The translations under genes and the position numbers were made by a program. From Chloroflexota bacterium (GTDB lineage Bacteria > Chloroflexota > Limnocylindria > Limnocylindrales > CSP1-4): a stretch of DNA of 63,544 bases. The stretch's first letter is position 1, and each line of letters starts with the position of its first letter. The notes beneath the pieces are model-generated. The model saw only the letters and a list, made by a program, of their open reading frames with translations. It searched no databases and was not told the DNA's origin. The stretch is taken from the NCBI GenBank assembly GCA_016191345.1, contig JACPOU010000009.1, positions 1 through 63,544 of the forward strand. Direction: 5' to 3'. This document shows positions 1-6,787 of this stretch, in pieces.

Positions 1-117
1 ACGGTGGGCGCGGCACGGTGGGCGCGGCACGGTGGGCGCGGCACGGTGGGCGCGGCACGGTGGGCGCGGCACGGTGGGCGCGGCGCGGTGGGCGCGGCGG
101 GGCGCGGTGGGCGCGGC
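1..117. repeat. 14-bp GC-rich tandem repeat (minisatellite)
   Basis: The unit ACGGTGGGCGCGGC is repeated exactly six times in bases 1-84. Two further copies with G in first place follow at 85-98 and 104-117, separated by GGGGC. The array is cut by the window edge, so its true length is unknown. It lies just beyond the 3' end of the btuF-like gene. It has no spacers, so it is not CRISPR, and reading frames through it are repeat artefacts. Confidence 0.95.
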
Positions 118-134
118 GACCATCGCGCGCCATC

Positions 135-1154
135 TCATGGGACCGGCGGAATCGGGCTCGCCTCCGGGATCGTGAGCTCCGGGTGGATCGTCCTGGCGAG
201 GAGCTCCAGGCCGAGGAACAGGCGCGGCCCCGGTCGGGTGACGGTCGTGTCGTCGATCGGCCGGATCGCACCCTCGGTCTTCACGGCGGTCATGACGTCC
301 CAGCCCGGCCGGGCGGCGACCAGCTCCGGCGTGGCCCCGTACGCGGCATCGGCCAGGAGGATGAGCTCGGGATCGGCGGCGATGAGCTGCTCGATCGGGA
401 TGTCGTACTTGACCGGCGAGCCGGTCGTGATCGGATCGCCGCCGGCGAGCTTGATCATCGCGGCCAGGAAGGAGTTGTCCGCGGGTCCATAGATGGCGCC
501 CGTGGCATCGAGCTCGTAGAAGACCCGCGGCCGGGGCGCGTTTGCGACCGCGGCCTCGACGTCGGCGAACGCCTTCCGCATCGTGGCCGTCATCGTCGTC
601 GCGGCGTCGAGCCGGCCGATCGCCGCGCCCAGGAGCTCGATGTCACTGAACGCGCCGTCGACGGTGGCCGCGTAGGTCACCAGGACCGGCAGGCCGAGGT
701 CCCGGAGCTGCTTGATCGCGTCCGGCGAAGTGAAGAAGTTGCCCCCGGCGACCACGAGGTCCGGCTCCATCCCGACGATCCTCTCGACGTCAACGCCGTC
801 GAACGTGGCGACCTCGGGAATCGGGCCGGCCTCCGGCGGGTAGAGCAGGACGTCCTGGCTCTTGCCGGCGATGCGGTCCCCGACGCCGAGGGCGAAGAGC
901 GTCTCGGTCGCGGCCGGCGTCAGCGACACGATGACCTGCGGCTCGGATTCGATCGTGACGGCCGTGCCCTCGTCATCGGCCAGCGTGAGGGGGAAGGCGG
1001 GCGCGGGGGTCGCGGTGGGACGTGCAACCGTGGCGGACGCCGGCGCAACCGTGGGGGTGGCGACGGGTCCAGAGGTTGTCGAGGCGGGCGAGCATGCCGC
1101 CAGGACCATGACGAGGACGATCAGCAGCGGGCGAAGCGGCGCGTGTGGGCGCAC
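135..1154 (-). CDS. btuF: Cobalamin/iron-siderophore ABC transporter substrate-binding lipoprotein (BtuF-like)
   Basis: A 339-residue solute-binding protein of the helical-backbone type (BtuF/FepB family) that would capture cobalamin outside the membrane for a BtuCD-type ABC importer. I chose the GTG at 1154 because it has AGGAG a few bases upstream and puts a lipoprotein signal (hydrophobic stretch then LAAC) at the N-terminus; longer in-frame starts add an arginine-rich tail before the signal. A Thr/Pro/Ala linker leads into a domain whose early part (VIVSLTPAATETLFALG) is typical of the family. The cobalamin riboswitch directly upstream makes B12 a better guess than iron. No permease or ATPase gene follows inside the window; they could lie left of base 1. 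Confidence 0.85.
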   Translation of the reverse strand: MRPHAPLRPLLIVLVMVLAACSPASTTSGPVATPTVAPASATVARPTATPAPAFPLTLADDEGTAVTIESEPQVIVSLTPAATETLFALGVGDRIAGKSQDVLLYPPEAGPIPEVATFDGVDVERIVGMEPDLVVAGGNFFTSPDAIKQLRDLGLPVLVTYAATVDGAFSDIELLGAAIGRLDAATTMTATMRKAFADVEAAVANAPRPRVFYELDATGAIYGPADNSFLAAMIKLAGGDPITTGSPVKYDIPIEQLIAADPELILLADAAYGATPELVAARPGWDVMTAVKTEGAIRPIDDTTVTRPGPRLFLGLELLARTIHPELTIPEASPIPPVP

Positions 1155-1173
1155 GGTGGTTCTCCTCGGAAAC

Positions 1174-1224
1174 GGGGTTTCCGGACACGGGAAACCCCTC
1201 GGTCCGGTCGGGGGACGGAGGGGT
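1174..1224 (-). promoter_or_regulatory. Mutually exclusive hairpins between riboswitch and btuF start (candidate expression platform)
   Basis: Two hairpins compete for the same bases. One pairs 1194-1200 with 1218-1224 and continues, after one mismatch, with 1202-1205/1213-1216. The other pairs 1174-1182 with 1190-1198 (GGGGTTTCC with GGAAACCCC, nine perfect pairs). They share 1194-1198, so only one can form, as expected of a riboswitch expression platform. The downstream hairpin lies about 10 nt before the Shine-Dalgarno and lacks a strong U tract, so translational control seems likelier than termination. The pairing is seen; the function is inferred. Confidence 0.5.
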
Positions 1225-1270
1225 CTACGTGATCGTGCGCATCGTGCCAACCCTTTCTCGCGAAGGTCTG

Positions 1271-1392
1271 TGCAACCTCCACTGGGCCGGCGACCGGACT
1301 TCCCCGTCAAGAGACGGGATTCACCGTAGCGGGACTGTGCCGGACTCTCACCGGCTTCGCGACCCAGTGGCTCTTCAGGTGTCCCGGCAGCC
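1271..1392 (-). ncRNA. Cobalamin riboswitch (AdoCbl aptamer)
   Basis: On the minus strand the conserved core is at 1355-1321 (GCCGGTGAGAGTCCGGC, then CCCGCTACGGTGA), matching the cobalamin-riboswitch consensus GGTGAAATTCCGG...CCCGCCACTGTGA. It is followed by a B12 box near 1302-1287 (AGTCCGGTCGCCGGC). A perfect 8-bp stem (CCACTGGG at 1370-1363 with CCCAGTGG at 1286-1279) brackets the core. The aptamer sits directly upstream of the BtuF-like gene. Cobalamin riboswitches normally repress B12 uptake or synthesis genes when the cofactor is abundant. Confidence 0.9.
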
Positions 1393-1397
1393 TAGCA
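1389..1397 (-). promoter_or_regulatory. Putative extended -10 promoter element for the riboswitch-btuF transcript
   Basis: The minus strand reads TGCTAGGCT, an extended -10 type element, just before the aptamer, so a transcript would begin about where the riboswitch begins. No good -35 is visible. It is supported only by position and by resemblance to other TGC(TA)-type elements in this window. Confidence 0.35.
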
Positions 1398-1421
1398 CAG
1401 GGCTGCGGTACGGTAGCCACG

Positions 1422-1625
1422 ATGGACGACGACCTCGATGCCGCGGAGCGCGAACGGATCCGGCGGCGAGATCATGACCTCGCCGCAGAGGACCGCGCCC
1501 TCATGAATCCCGGGATGGGCAAGGTCTTCAAGCAGATCCAGGACGCCCAGGCGAAGGCCGCCGAGGAACCGGTCATTCCGGGCTCCCTGTCGAAGCGCCG
1601 GCGGGCGAAGCGCCCGCGCCGCTGA
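1422..1625 (+). CDS. Small basic/acidic hypothetical protein (67 aa)
   Basis: I do not recognise this 67-residue protein. It begins with an acidic segment (MDDDLDAAERE), has a helical middle rich in Asp, Ala, Lys and Gln that includes NPGMGKVFKQIQDAQ, and ends in a strongly basic tail (KRRRAKRPRR). No membrane segment or cysteine motif is visible. It is transcribed divergently from the riboswitch-btuF unit, with its ATG about 25 bases beyond the btuF promoter candidate. The basic tail could bind nucleic acid or simply be charged. Third-position GC and the clean frame between two regulatory regions favour a real gene. Confidence 0.6.
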   Translation: MDDDLDAAERERIRRRDHDLAAEDRALMNPGMGKVFKQIQDAQAKAAEEPVIPGSLSKRRRAKRPRR

Positions 1626-1679
1626 GGCTTGCGGCGGGCCGGAGCCCCGGGCAGGCGGCGCCAACCAACCGCGGTCCGC

Positions 1680-2501
1680 TCAGCCGGGCTCGAGATTGCG
1701 AGCGTACTGGCGGGCCTCGCGACCGTACCCCAGCGCCGTCCAGAACGCTGCGCCGTCGCGGTTCCCGTCGCGGACGACGACACTGACCCGCCGGCAGCCG
1801 AGGTCGCGAAGGCCCGCCTCGATGCGCCGGACGAGCTGGCTCGCGAGCCCGGCGCGACGCTCGCCCTCTGCCGTCGCAACGTGGTAGATCCAGCCGCGCC
1901 GCCCGTCCCAGCCGCCCATGGCCGACGCCACGACCTCGTTGCCACGGACGGCCACGAGGAACAGACCCGGGTTGCGCTGGGCGAATGTCTGGAGGCCTCG
2001 GTCGTCGTCGCCGGCGGTCCGGAACCCGGCCGCTACCCAGAGCGCCCGGAGGGGATCGCCGTCGCCGGAGCGGTACTCGCGGACGACCAGCGGCAACGGC
2101 TCGGGAGCTGAGGGGCCGCCGGTCTCGTCGAACGCCGCGCCTGCCGGCAGCGGGGCCCCGCGAGCGGTGGTCCGCGACATCGGCGATCGCCGCGGAATGG
2201 GCGTCGACCGTCCCGAGGGCAGCCTGGCGATGGCGGCGGCGCGGTCGGCCAGGTCGGAGAACGGCGCCGGGCCGGCACGCGCCGCGTCGATCGCGGCCCG
2301 GGCGAGGTCCAGTGTCGCGAACGGCCCGCGGACCAGGGCCAGGCCGAGCTCGTTGGCCTGCTCCCCGTCCTCCACGACCCAGCCACCGGACGACGATTCG
2401 ACCGTGAAGCGCGCGTCGCCGGTGACGTACCGGCCCGCGCCGGCCCGGACCAGCTTCGACGGGTCCGGCGGTGGCTTCGACCTGGTCGCGCGCGGGGACA
2501 T
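1680..2501 (-). CDS. GNAT family N-acetyltransferase with N-terminal extension
   Basis: A 273-residue protein. The C-terminal half (about residues 130-270) is a GNAT fold: substrate-side segment VVREYRSGDGDPLRALWVAAGF, the strand pair around FLVAVRGNEVVASAMGG, an acetyl-CoA loop resembling RxxGxA/G (EGERRAGLASQLV), and the closing motif NRDGAAFWTALGYG. The N-terminal ~100 residues hold a small domain (GAGRYVTGDARFTVE...GWVVED) that I cannot name, followed by a Pro/Arg-rich linker. The ATG at 2501 is preferred over an upstream start 14 codons earlier because homology-like sequence begins after it. Substrate unknown. It is divergent from the HipA-like gene. Confidence 0.75.
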   Translation of the reverse strand: MSPRATRSKPPPDPSKLVRAGAGRYVTGDARFTVESSSGGWVVEDGEQANELGLALVRGPFATLDLARAAIDAARAGPAPFSDLADRAAAIARLPSGRSTPIPRRSPMSRTTARGAPLPAGAAFDETGGPSAPEPLPLVVREYRSGDGDPLRALWVAAGFRTAGDDDRGLQTFAQRNPGLFLVAVRGNEVVASAMGGWDGRRGWIYHVATAEGERRAGLASQLVRRIEAGLRDLGCRRVSVVVRDGNRDGAAFWTALGYGREARQYARNLEPG

Positions 2502-2692
2502 GTCGGCAGCGTACCGAAGCCGGGCCATCGCCTGCGCCGCCATCCGCTATCGTCGCCTCGCGGCCACCGATCCGGGGCCGCGGCCCCGGCCCACCGGCGG
2601 CTCGAACCAGCCCCATGGGGAGTCGGATTCCCGTCGATGCGTGACCATGCCGCCGCTCCACTCATTCGCCGGCCCCGAGGTCCGGCGGCCTG

Positions 2693-3481
2693 ATGCCGCT
2701 CGCCCTCCGCGAGGTCCGCGCAACCCGGTACGTGACCCCGTTCCGGGAAGGCGGCTCGCTGCCCGGCCTCGTGGAGGCGGACGACGACGGGCTGTACGTC
2801 GTGAAGTTCCGCGGCGCCGCCCAGGGACCGCGCGCCCTCGTCGCCGAGCTCCTCGCCGGCGAGCTGGGCCGGGCCCTCGGACTGCCGGTTCCGGAGCTCG
2901 TCTTCGTGGAGCTCGACCCGGCCCTCGCGCCCGCCGAACCGGACATCTGGGTCCAGGACCTCCTCGCCGCCAGCCCGGGCCGGAACATCGGCATCGACTT
3001 CCTGCCGGGCTCCATGACGTACCAACCCGCCGCCGATGCGGTGACGAATGCCGATGCCGCGGCCGACGTGATCTGGTTCGATTCGCTCGTCACGAACCCG
3101 GACCGCTCCGCCCGCAACCCGAACCTCCTTGTCTGGCACGGCCGGTTGTGGCTCATCGACCACGGCGCGAGCCTGTTCATCCACCACGCCTGGACCGAGC
3201 CCGCCGCGCATGCCCGGCGCGCGCTGACGACCCTGCCGGAGCACGTCCTCGTGCCGGTCGCGGGCTCGCTGGTCGCGGCGCGCGAGCGGCTCGCCCCGCT
3301 CGTGACGGGGGACCTCCTCCGGACCCTCATCGAGGCGATCCCCGATGCCTGGCTGGAACCCGAGTCGCCGGCGGGGAACCGCGCCTCGCAGCGGACCACC
3401 TACGCCGACTACCTGCTGGCCCGGGTCGCCGCCCACGCCCAGCTGGCCCATGACTTCGACGAGGCGCGTCGTGCCGCCTGA
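2693..3481 (+). CDS. HipA-like kinase domain protein (HipA_2 type)
   Basis: A 262-residue single-domain relative of HipA-type protein kinases. Landmarks are an N-terminal GGSLPGLVEADDDGLYVVKF segment carrying a candidate ATP-binding Lys (VVKF), the middle FDSLVTNPDRSARNPNLLV (catalytic-loop-like D..xNPDR..RNPN) and LWLIDHGASLF, a DFG-like metal-binding position with D before HG. No HipB-like repressor is adjacent, unlike classical hipBA. Its stop overlaps the start of a DUF3037 gene, a pairing common in bacteria that suggests a two-protein module. Whether it phosphorylates a protein, a tRNA synthetase or something else cannot be read from sequence. Confidence 0.8.
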   Translation: MPLALREVRATRYVTPFREGGSLPGLVEADDDGLYVVKFRGAAQGPRALVAELLAGELGRALGLPVPELVFVELDPALAPAEPDIWVQDLLAASPGRNIGIDFLPGSMTYQPAADAVTNADAAADVIWFDSLVTNPDRSARNPNLLVWHGRLWLIDHGASLFIHHAWTEPAAHARRALTTLPEHVLVPVAGSLVAARERLAPLVTGDLLRTLIEAIPDAWLEPESPAGNRASQRTTYADYLLARVAAHAQLAHDFDEARRAA

Positions 3482-3860
3482 CGCGTTTCAGTACGCCGTC
3501 ATCCGCGTCGTGCCCCGGGTCGAACGCGGTGAGCGCGTCAACGTCGGCGTCGTCCTGTTCTGCCGGTCCGAGCCGTTCCTCGGAGCGCGGATCGCCATCG
3601 AGAGCACCGCGGAGAAGGCCCTCCGGGCGCTCGCGCCCGATCTCGACATCGAGCGGGTCCGGGCCCATCTCGACACGATCGGGCGGATCGTGGCCGGCGA
3701 CGTCACGGCCGGCGCCATCGCCGCGCTCTCCCCCGCCGAACGGTTCCACTGGGTCGTGTCGCCGTCGAGCACGGTCATCCAACCGTCGGAGGTCCACACC
3801 GGGATGACCGATGACGCTGCCGCGACCCTGGAGCGCCTGTTCGCGTCGCAGGTCGGCTGA
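3471..3860 (+). CDS. DUF3037 family protein
   Basis: 129 residues from a GTG at 3471, 11 bp inside the end of the HipA-like gene, so the two are probably translationally coupled. An in-frame ATG further upstream at 3345 would add 42 Ser/Pro/Arg-rich residues read inside the kinase gene and is rejected. The protein opens FQYAVIRVVPRVERGERVNVGVVLF, the recognisable DUF3037 start, and contains SPAERFHWVVSPSSTVIQPS near its end. The family's role is unknown; its constant partnering with HipA_2-type kinases suggests a cofactor or substrate role. Confidence 0.85.
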   Translation: MPPDAFQYAVIRVVPRVERGERVNVGVVLFCRSEPFLGARIAIESTAEKALRALAPDLDIERVRAHLDTIGRIVAGDVTAGAIAALSPAERFHWVVSPSSTVIQPSEVHTGMTDDAAATLERLFASQVG

Positions 3861-3950
3861 TCGCTGCGGAGCCGCGTGCTGATCGCGCGAAGCCGCGTCC
3901 GGGGTTTGCGAGCCGTCCCGGGTGGTCGAAGGCTCAGTGAAGGATGGACG

Positions 3951-5789
3951 TCAGGGGGTGGCGTCGACGCTCGTCCAGCGCCGATCCATCGCCAGCTGGA
4001 TGACGGTCGGCCGGTCCGACACGAGGGCCTGCCGGAGCGCGCTCTCGACACCGGTGTCACTGTCGACGCGGACGCCACGCGCCCCGAGGGCCCGCGCCGC
4101 GGCGGCGAAGTCCACCGGACCGAGGTCGGTCGCCGCCGTGGACCCTCCATCCCGGCGGTCCTGGTAGCTCCGGATCATCCCGTAGCGCTCGTTGTCGAAG
4201 ACGAGCACGATGGTCCTGAGGCCCAATCGGACCGCCGTTTCGAGCTCGGCGAGGGTCATCCCGAGCCCGCCGTCGCCCGTGAGGGCCACGACCACCCGGT
4301 CGCGATGGACGAGGCCCGCGGCGATGGCCGCCGGCAGGCCGTAGCCCATCGCCCCGGACGTGGGGCCGAGGAACGTGCCCGGCCGGCGGAAGCGGAAGCC
4401 CCGCGTCGCCCAGCCGCCGAAGCTGCCCGCATCGGTGGTCAGGATCGCGTCGTCGGGGACCACGGCCCGGAGCGTGGTCAGGACACGCCCGGGGTGCACC
4501 CCCGGCCCGCTCCATGGATGCGCGTCGATGACAGTTGCCGCCTCCCAGGCAGCGCGATCTTCGGCATTCCGGGCGGCTCGGCGATCGGTCGAGGCCGCGT
4601 CCAGGACGCCGCGGCTCTCGAGGCGATTGACGGCGGCTCGCAGGAAGAGCTTGGCGTCCGCCTCGATGGCGATGTCCGGGGCCTGGAGGTCGGCGCTCGG
4701 CCGCCCCGGGACGAGGTCCACGTGGGCCCAACGGGTTCCGGGGGCCGGGATCTGCCAGCCGTACGAGGCAACCTCGCCGAGGCGGCTTCCGATCACGAGG
4801 ATCGCGTCGGCGGTCTCGAGCCGCTTCCGCACGATCGCGGGCGATCCGTAGCCGGTCATCCCGAGGAAGAGCGGGTGGTCGTTCGAGATGATGTCGCCCC
4901 GCCGCCAACCGGCGATCACGGGCACGCGAAGGAGCTCCGCAAGGCGCAGGAGCTCATTCGAGGTCCGGGTCCGGAGGATGCCGCCCCCCGCGAGGATGAC
5001 CGGGCGCTCGGCGCCGGCAAGCAGGTGGAGGACCGCGCCGACTTCCTCGTCCGTGGGGCGCCGCGGCGCGGCGCGCGCCGGCTGCGGGACGAGACCCTCG
5101 GGCACGGAGGCATCGAGCAGGTCCTCGGCCAGGGCGAGGAGGACCGGGCCGGGCCGGCCCAGGGTCGCTTCGACGACCGCCCGCTCCATGGCGGTGACGG
5201 CCTCGGCCGCCGAGCGGGGCTCGGCCGCCCACTTCGCGAGGCCGCCGATGGTGGACGCGAGGTCCACTTCCTGGAATCCCTCCCGACCCCGGGCGGCGAG
5301 CTCCACCTGGCCGACCAGCACGAACATCGGGCTCGAATCGGCTGTGGCCGTGTGAATGCCGATCGACAGGTTCGTCGCCCCGACCGCGCGCGTCCCGAGG
5401 CAGGCCGCTGGGCGGCCGGTCAGCTGGGCGTGGGCCTCGGCCATGAACGCGGCCGCGCCCTCGTGACGCGTGGCGACGACGTGGATGCCCGCGGCCTCGA
5501 GGCCATCGATGAGACCGAGGAAGCTCTCGCCGGGGACCGTGAATGCCCATCTGACGCCCGCCCTCCGGAGGGCCTCCGCGACCATCCGGCCGACCGTCAC
5601 GGGTCCATCGGGTTCCGCCGCGGCCCCTGCGACGGCATGAGGCTCGAATTCCGGCTCGACGGCAGCCTCGGGCTCGGGGGTGGCGACCTCGGGTTCGGCG
5701 GCCGGCTCGGGTTCAGGTGCGGCGGCCTCGGCGGCGGCCCCGGGCTCGGGGGCGGCGGCCTCGTCGAGCGCGCCGATCTCGTCCGTCAC
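3951..5789 (-). CDS. Thiamine-diphosphate-dependent enzyme, acetolactate synthase large-subunit-like
   Basis: 612 residues. After a disordered Ala/Pro/Glu-rich N-terminus (residues 1-62) come three domains: the pyrimidine-binding domain with the activating Glu at about 110 (ATRHEGAAAF), a central Rossmann-like domain (AERPVILAGGGILR), and the diphosphate-binding domain with the GDG...N motif (G505-D506-G507 to N533). The fold is that of the acetolactate synthase/pyruvate oxidase family. No small regulatory subunit or other branched-chain gene is adjacent, so the reaction is uncertain; benzoylformate- or sulfoacetaldehyde-type enzymes look alike. The GTG start overlaps the stop of the 33-codon gene by 4 bp. 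The acidic N-terminal tail is unusual for the family. Confidence 0.8.
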   Translation of the reverse strand: MTDEIGALDEAAAPEPGAAAEAAAPEPEPAAEPEVATPEPEAAVEPEFEPHAVAGAAAEPDGPVTVGRMVAEALRRAGVRWAFTVPGESFLGLIDGLEAAGIHVVATRHEGAAAFMAEAHAQLTGRPAACLGTRAVGATNLSIGIHTATADSSPMFVLVGQVELAARGREGFQEVDLASTIGGLAKWAAEPRSAAEAVTAMERAVVEATLGRPGPVLLALAEDLLDASVPEGLVPQPARAAPRRPTDEEVGAVLHLLAGAERPVILAGGGILRTRTSNELLRLAELLRVPVIAGWRRGDIISNDHPLFLGMTGYGSPAIVRKRLETADAILVIGSRLGEVASYGWQIPAPGTRWAHVDLVPGRPSADLQAPDIAIEADAKLFLRAAVNRLESRGVLDAASTDRRAARNAEDRAAWEAATVIDAHPWSGPGVHPGRVLTTLRAVVPDDAILTTDAGSFGGWATRGFRFRRPGTFLGPTSGAMGYGLPAAIAAGLVHRDRVVVALTGDGGLGMTLAELETAVRLGLRTIVLVFDNERYGMIRSYQDRRDGGSTAATDLGPVDFAAAARALGARGVRVDSDTGVESALRQALVSDRPTVIQLAMDRRWTSVDATP

Positions 5790-5887
5790 GGGATGCCCGG
5801 CGTCGGCAGCAGCCCGATCAGGAGGCTCGCCACGACGAGGAGTGCGAGGAGGGCCATCATCACGCGTCCGATCTGCGCTCCGGGCAT
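5786..5887 (-). CDS. Small single-span membrane peptide (33 aa)
   Basis: A 33-codon frame from ATG at 5887 that begins 6 nt after the yajQ stop and ends in GTGA, overlapping the start of the TPP enzyme. It encodes MPGAQIGRVMMALL followed by one hydrophobic span (ALLVVASLLIGLLP) and a short PTPGIP tail. Spacing, coupling and the clear membrane segment support a real gene; it is below usual length cut-offs. It may anchor or regulate a neighbour, or act only as a translational leader. I know of no family for it. Confidence 0.6.
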   Translation of the reverse strand: MPGAQIGRVMMALLALLVVASLLIGLLPTPGIP

Positions 5888-5893
5888 CGGTCC

Positions 5894-6385
5894 CTACCGG
5901 TAGTTCTGGAACTGGAGGGGGACGGATTCGTCGATCTCGCGGAGGCGGGCGATGACCCGCTGGAGGTCGTCCTTGTTCTTCCCCGACACGCGGATCGCGT
6001 CACCCTGGATCTGCGACTTGACCTTCGGGAACTCGTCGCGGATGAGCCTCGTGAGCTTCTTCGCGAGGTCGTCGGGGAGGCCCTGCTTCAGGCCGATCCG
6101 CTGTCGGACCTTGTTGCCGCCGGCGGGCTCCACCTTGCCCCAGTCGAAGATCTTCAGCGACAGGTTGCGGCGGACCGCCTTGGATTCGATGAGGTCCTTG
6201 ACGACCCCGGCCCGGAACTCGTCGTCGGTGAGGAGGTTGAGGGCCTCGGGCGTGTGCTCGATCTCGACCGTGGCGCCCTTGAAGTCGTAGCGCTGGGTGA
6301 CCTCGCGGCGGACCTGGTCCAGGGCGTTGCGCAGCTCCTGGACGTCGAACTCGCTCACGACGTCGAACGAGACGTCTCCGGCCAT
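5894..6385 (-). CDS. yajQ: YajQ family nucleotide/c-di-GMP-binding protein
   Basis: 163 residues, the usual family length. It shows the opening DVSFDVVSEFDVQELRNALDQ, then VTQRYDFKG (the conserved RYDFKG motif), SLKIFDWGKVEPAGGNKVRQ and the ending QRVIARLREIDESVPLQFQNYR. YajQ proteins fold as two ferredoxin-like halves and bind nucleotides; in Xanthomonas a member binds c-di-GMP and a transcription factor. The role here is unknown. It follows the SnoaL-like gene by 9 bp. Confidence 0.93.
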   Translation of the reverse strand: MAGDVSFDVVSEFDVQELRNALDQVRREVTQRYDFKGATVEIEHTPEALNLLTDDEFRAGVVKDLIESKAVRRNLSLKIFDWGKVEPAGGNKVRQRIGLKQGLPDDLAKKLTRLIRDEFPKVKSQIQGDAIRVSGKNKDDLQRVIARLREIDESVPLQFQNYR

Positions 6386-6394
6386 GTCCCTCTC

Positions 6395-6787
6395 CTACCC
6401 CGCCGGGGTCTCCGCGCGGTTGCTCCAGAAGCGCGCCCGGCTGATTCTCCCGTCGGCCGCGATCTCGAAGGTCGCGAACCCGGCCATTCGGACGCGGGCC
6501 CGGCTGTCGCGATCGACGTACGAGGCATGCCAGGGAGCCAGGATCGTCGGGGCGACGACCCAGTGGCGCTCGAAGACGAACTCTACCTGCTCCTCCAACT
6601 CCGCGGCGTCGAGGAGGGCTCGGCGGATCGCGTTGTGGCCGACGAGCGGCGGCTCGAACGGGTCCTCGACCGATTCGGCGTCCTCCGTGTGCAGCGCGGT
6701 GAGCCCATCCCCGTCGTGGTCCGCCCGGGCCGCGGCATATCGCTCGAGGAGCGTGGCGGCCGATTCGTGGTCGAGCGTCGGCCTCAT
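6395..6787 (-). CDS. SnoaL-like / NTF2-fold protein
   Basis: 130 residues from the ATG at 6787, which overlaps the murC stop as ATGA. The sequence resembles a single NTF2-like cone fold: helix SAATLLERYAAARADHDGDGL, then an acidic pocket strand (FEPPLVGHNAIRRALLDA), the strand WVVAPTILAPWHASYV, and the closing ARVRMAGFATFEIAADGRISRARFW. Members are polyketide cyclases, isomerases or binding proteins. Nothing around it fixes the substrate. The longer frame reaching to 7732 is a shadow of murC. Confidence 0.75.
   Translation of the reverse strand: MRPTLDHESAATLLERYAAARADHDGDGLTALHTEDAESVEDPFEPPLVGHNAIRRALLDAAELEEQVEFVFERHWVVAPTILAPWHASYVDRDSRARVRMAGFATFEIAADGRISRARFWSNRAETPAG

Noticed and set aside
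1..117. CRISPR array
   Set aside because: Repeats are directly adjacent with no spacers and there are no cas genes; it is a minisatellite.
18..1232. 404-residue plus-strand frame over the first kilobase
   Set aside because: It is antisense to the btuF-like gene, starts in the minisatellite and has Arg/Gly/Asp-rich composition typical of GC-rich shadow frames.
3345..3860. 171-residue DUF3037 protein from ATG 3345
   Set aside because: The first 42 residues are an out-of-frame reading of the HipA-like gene; GTG 3471 gives the family N-terminus.
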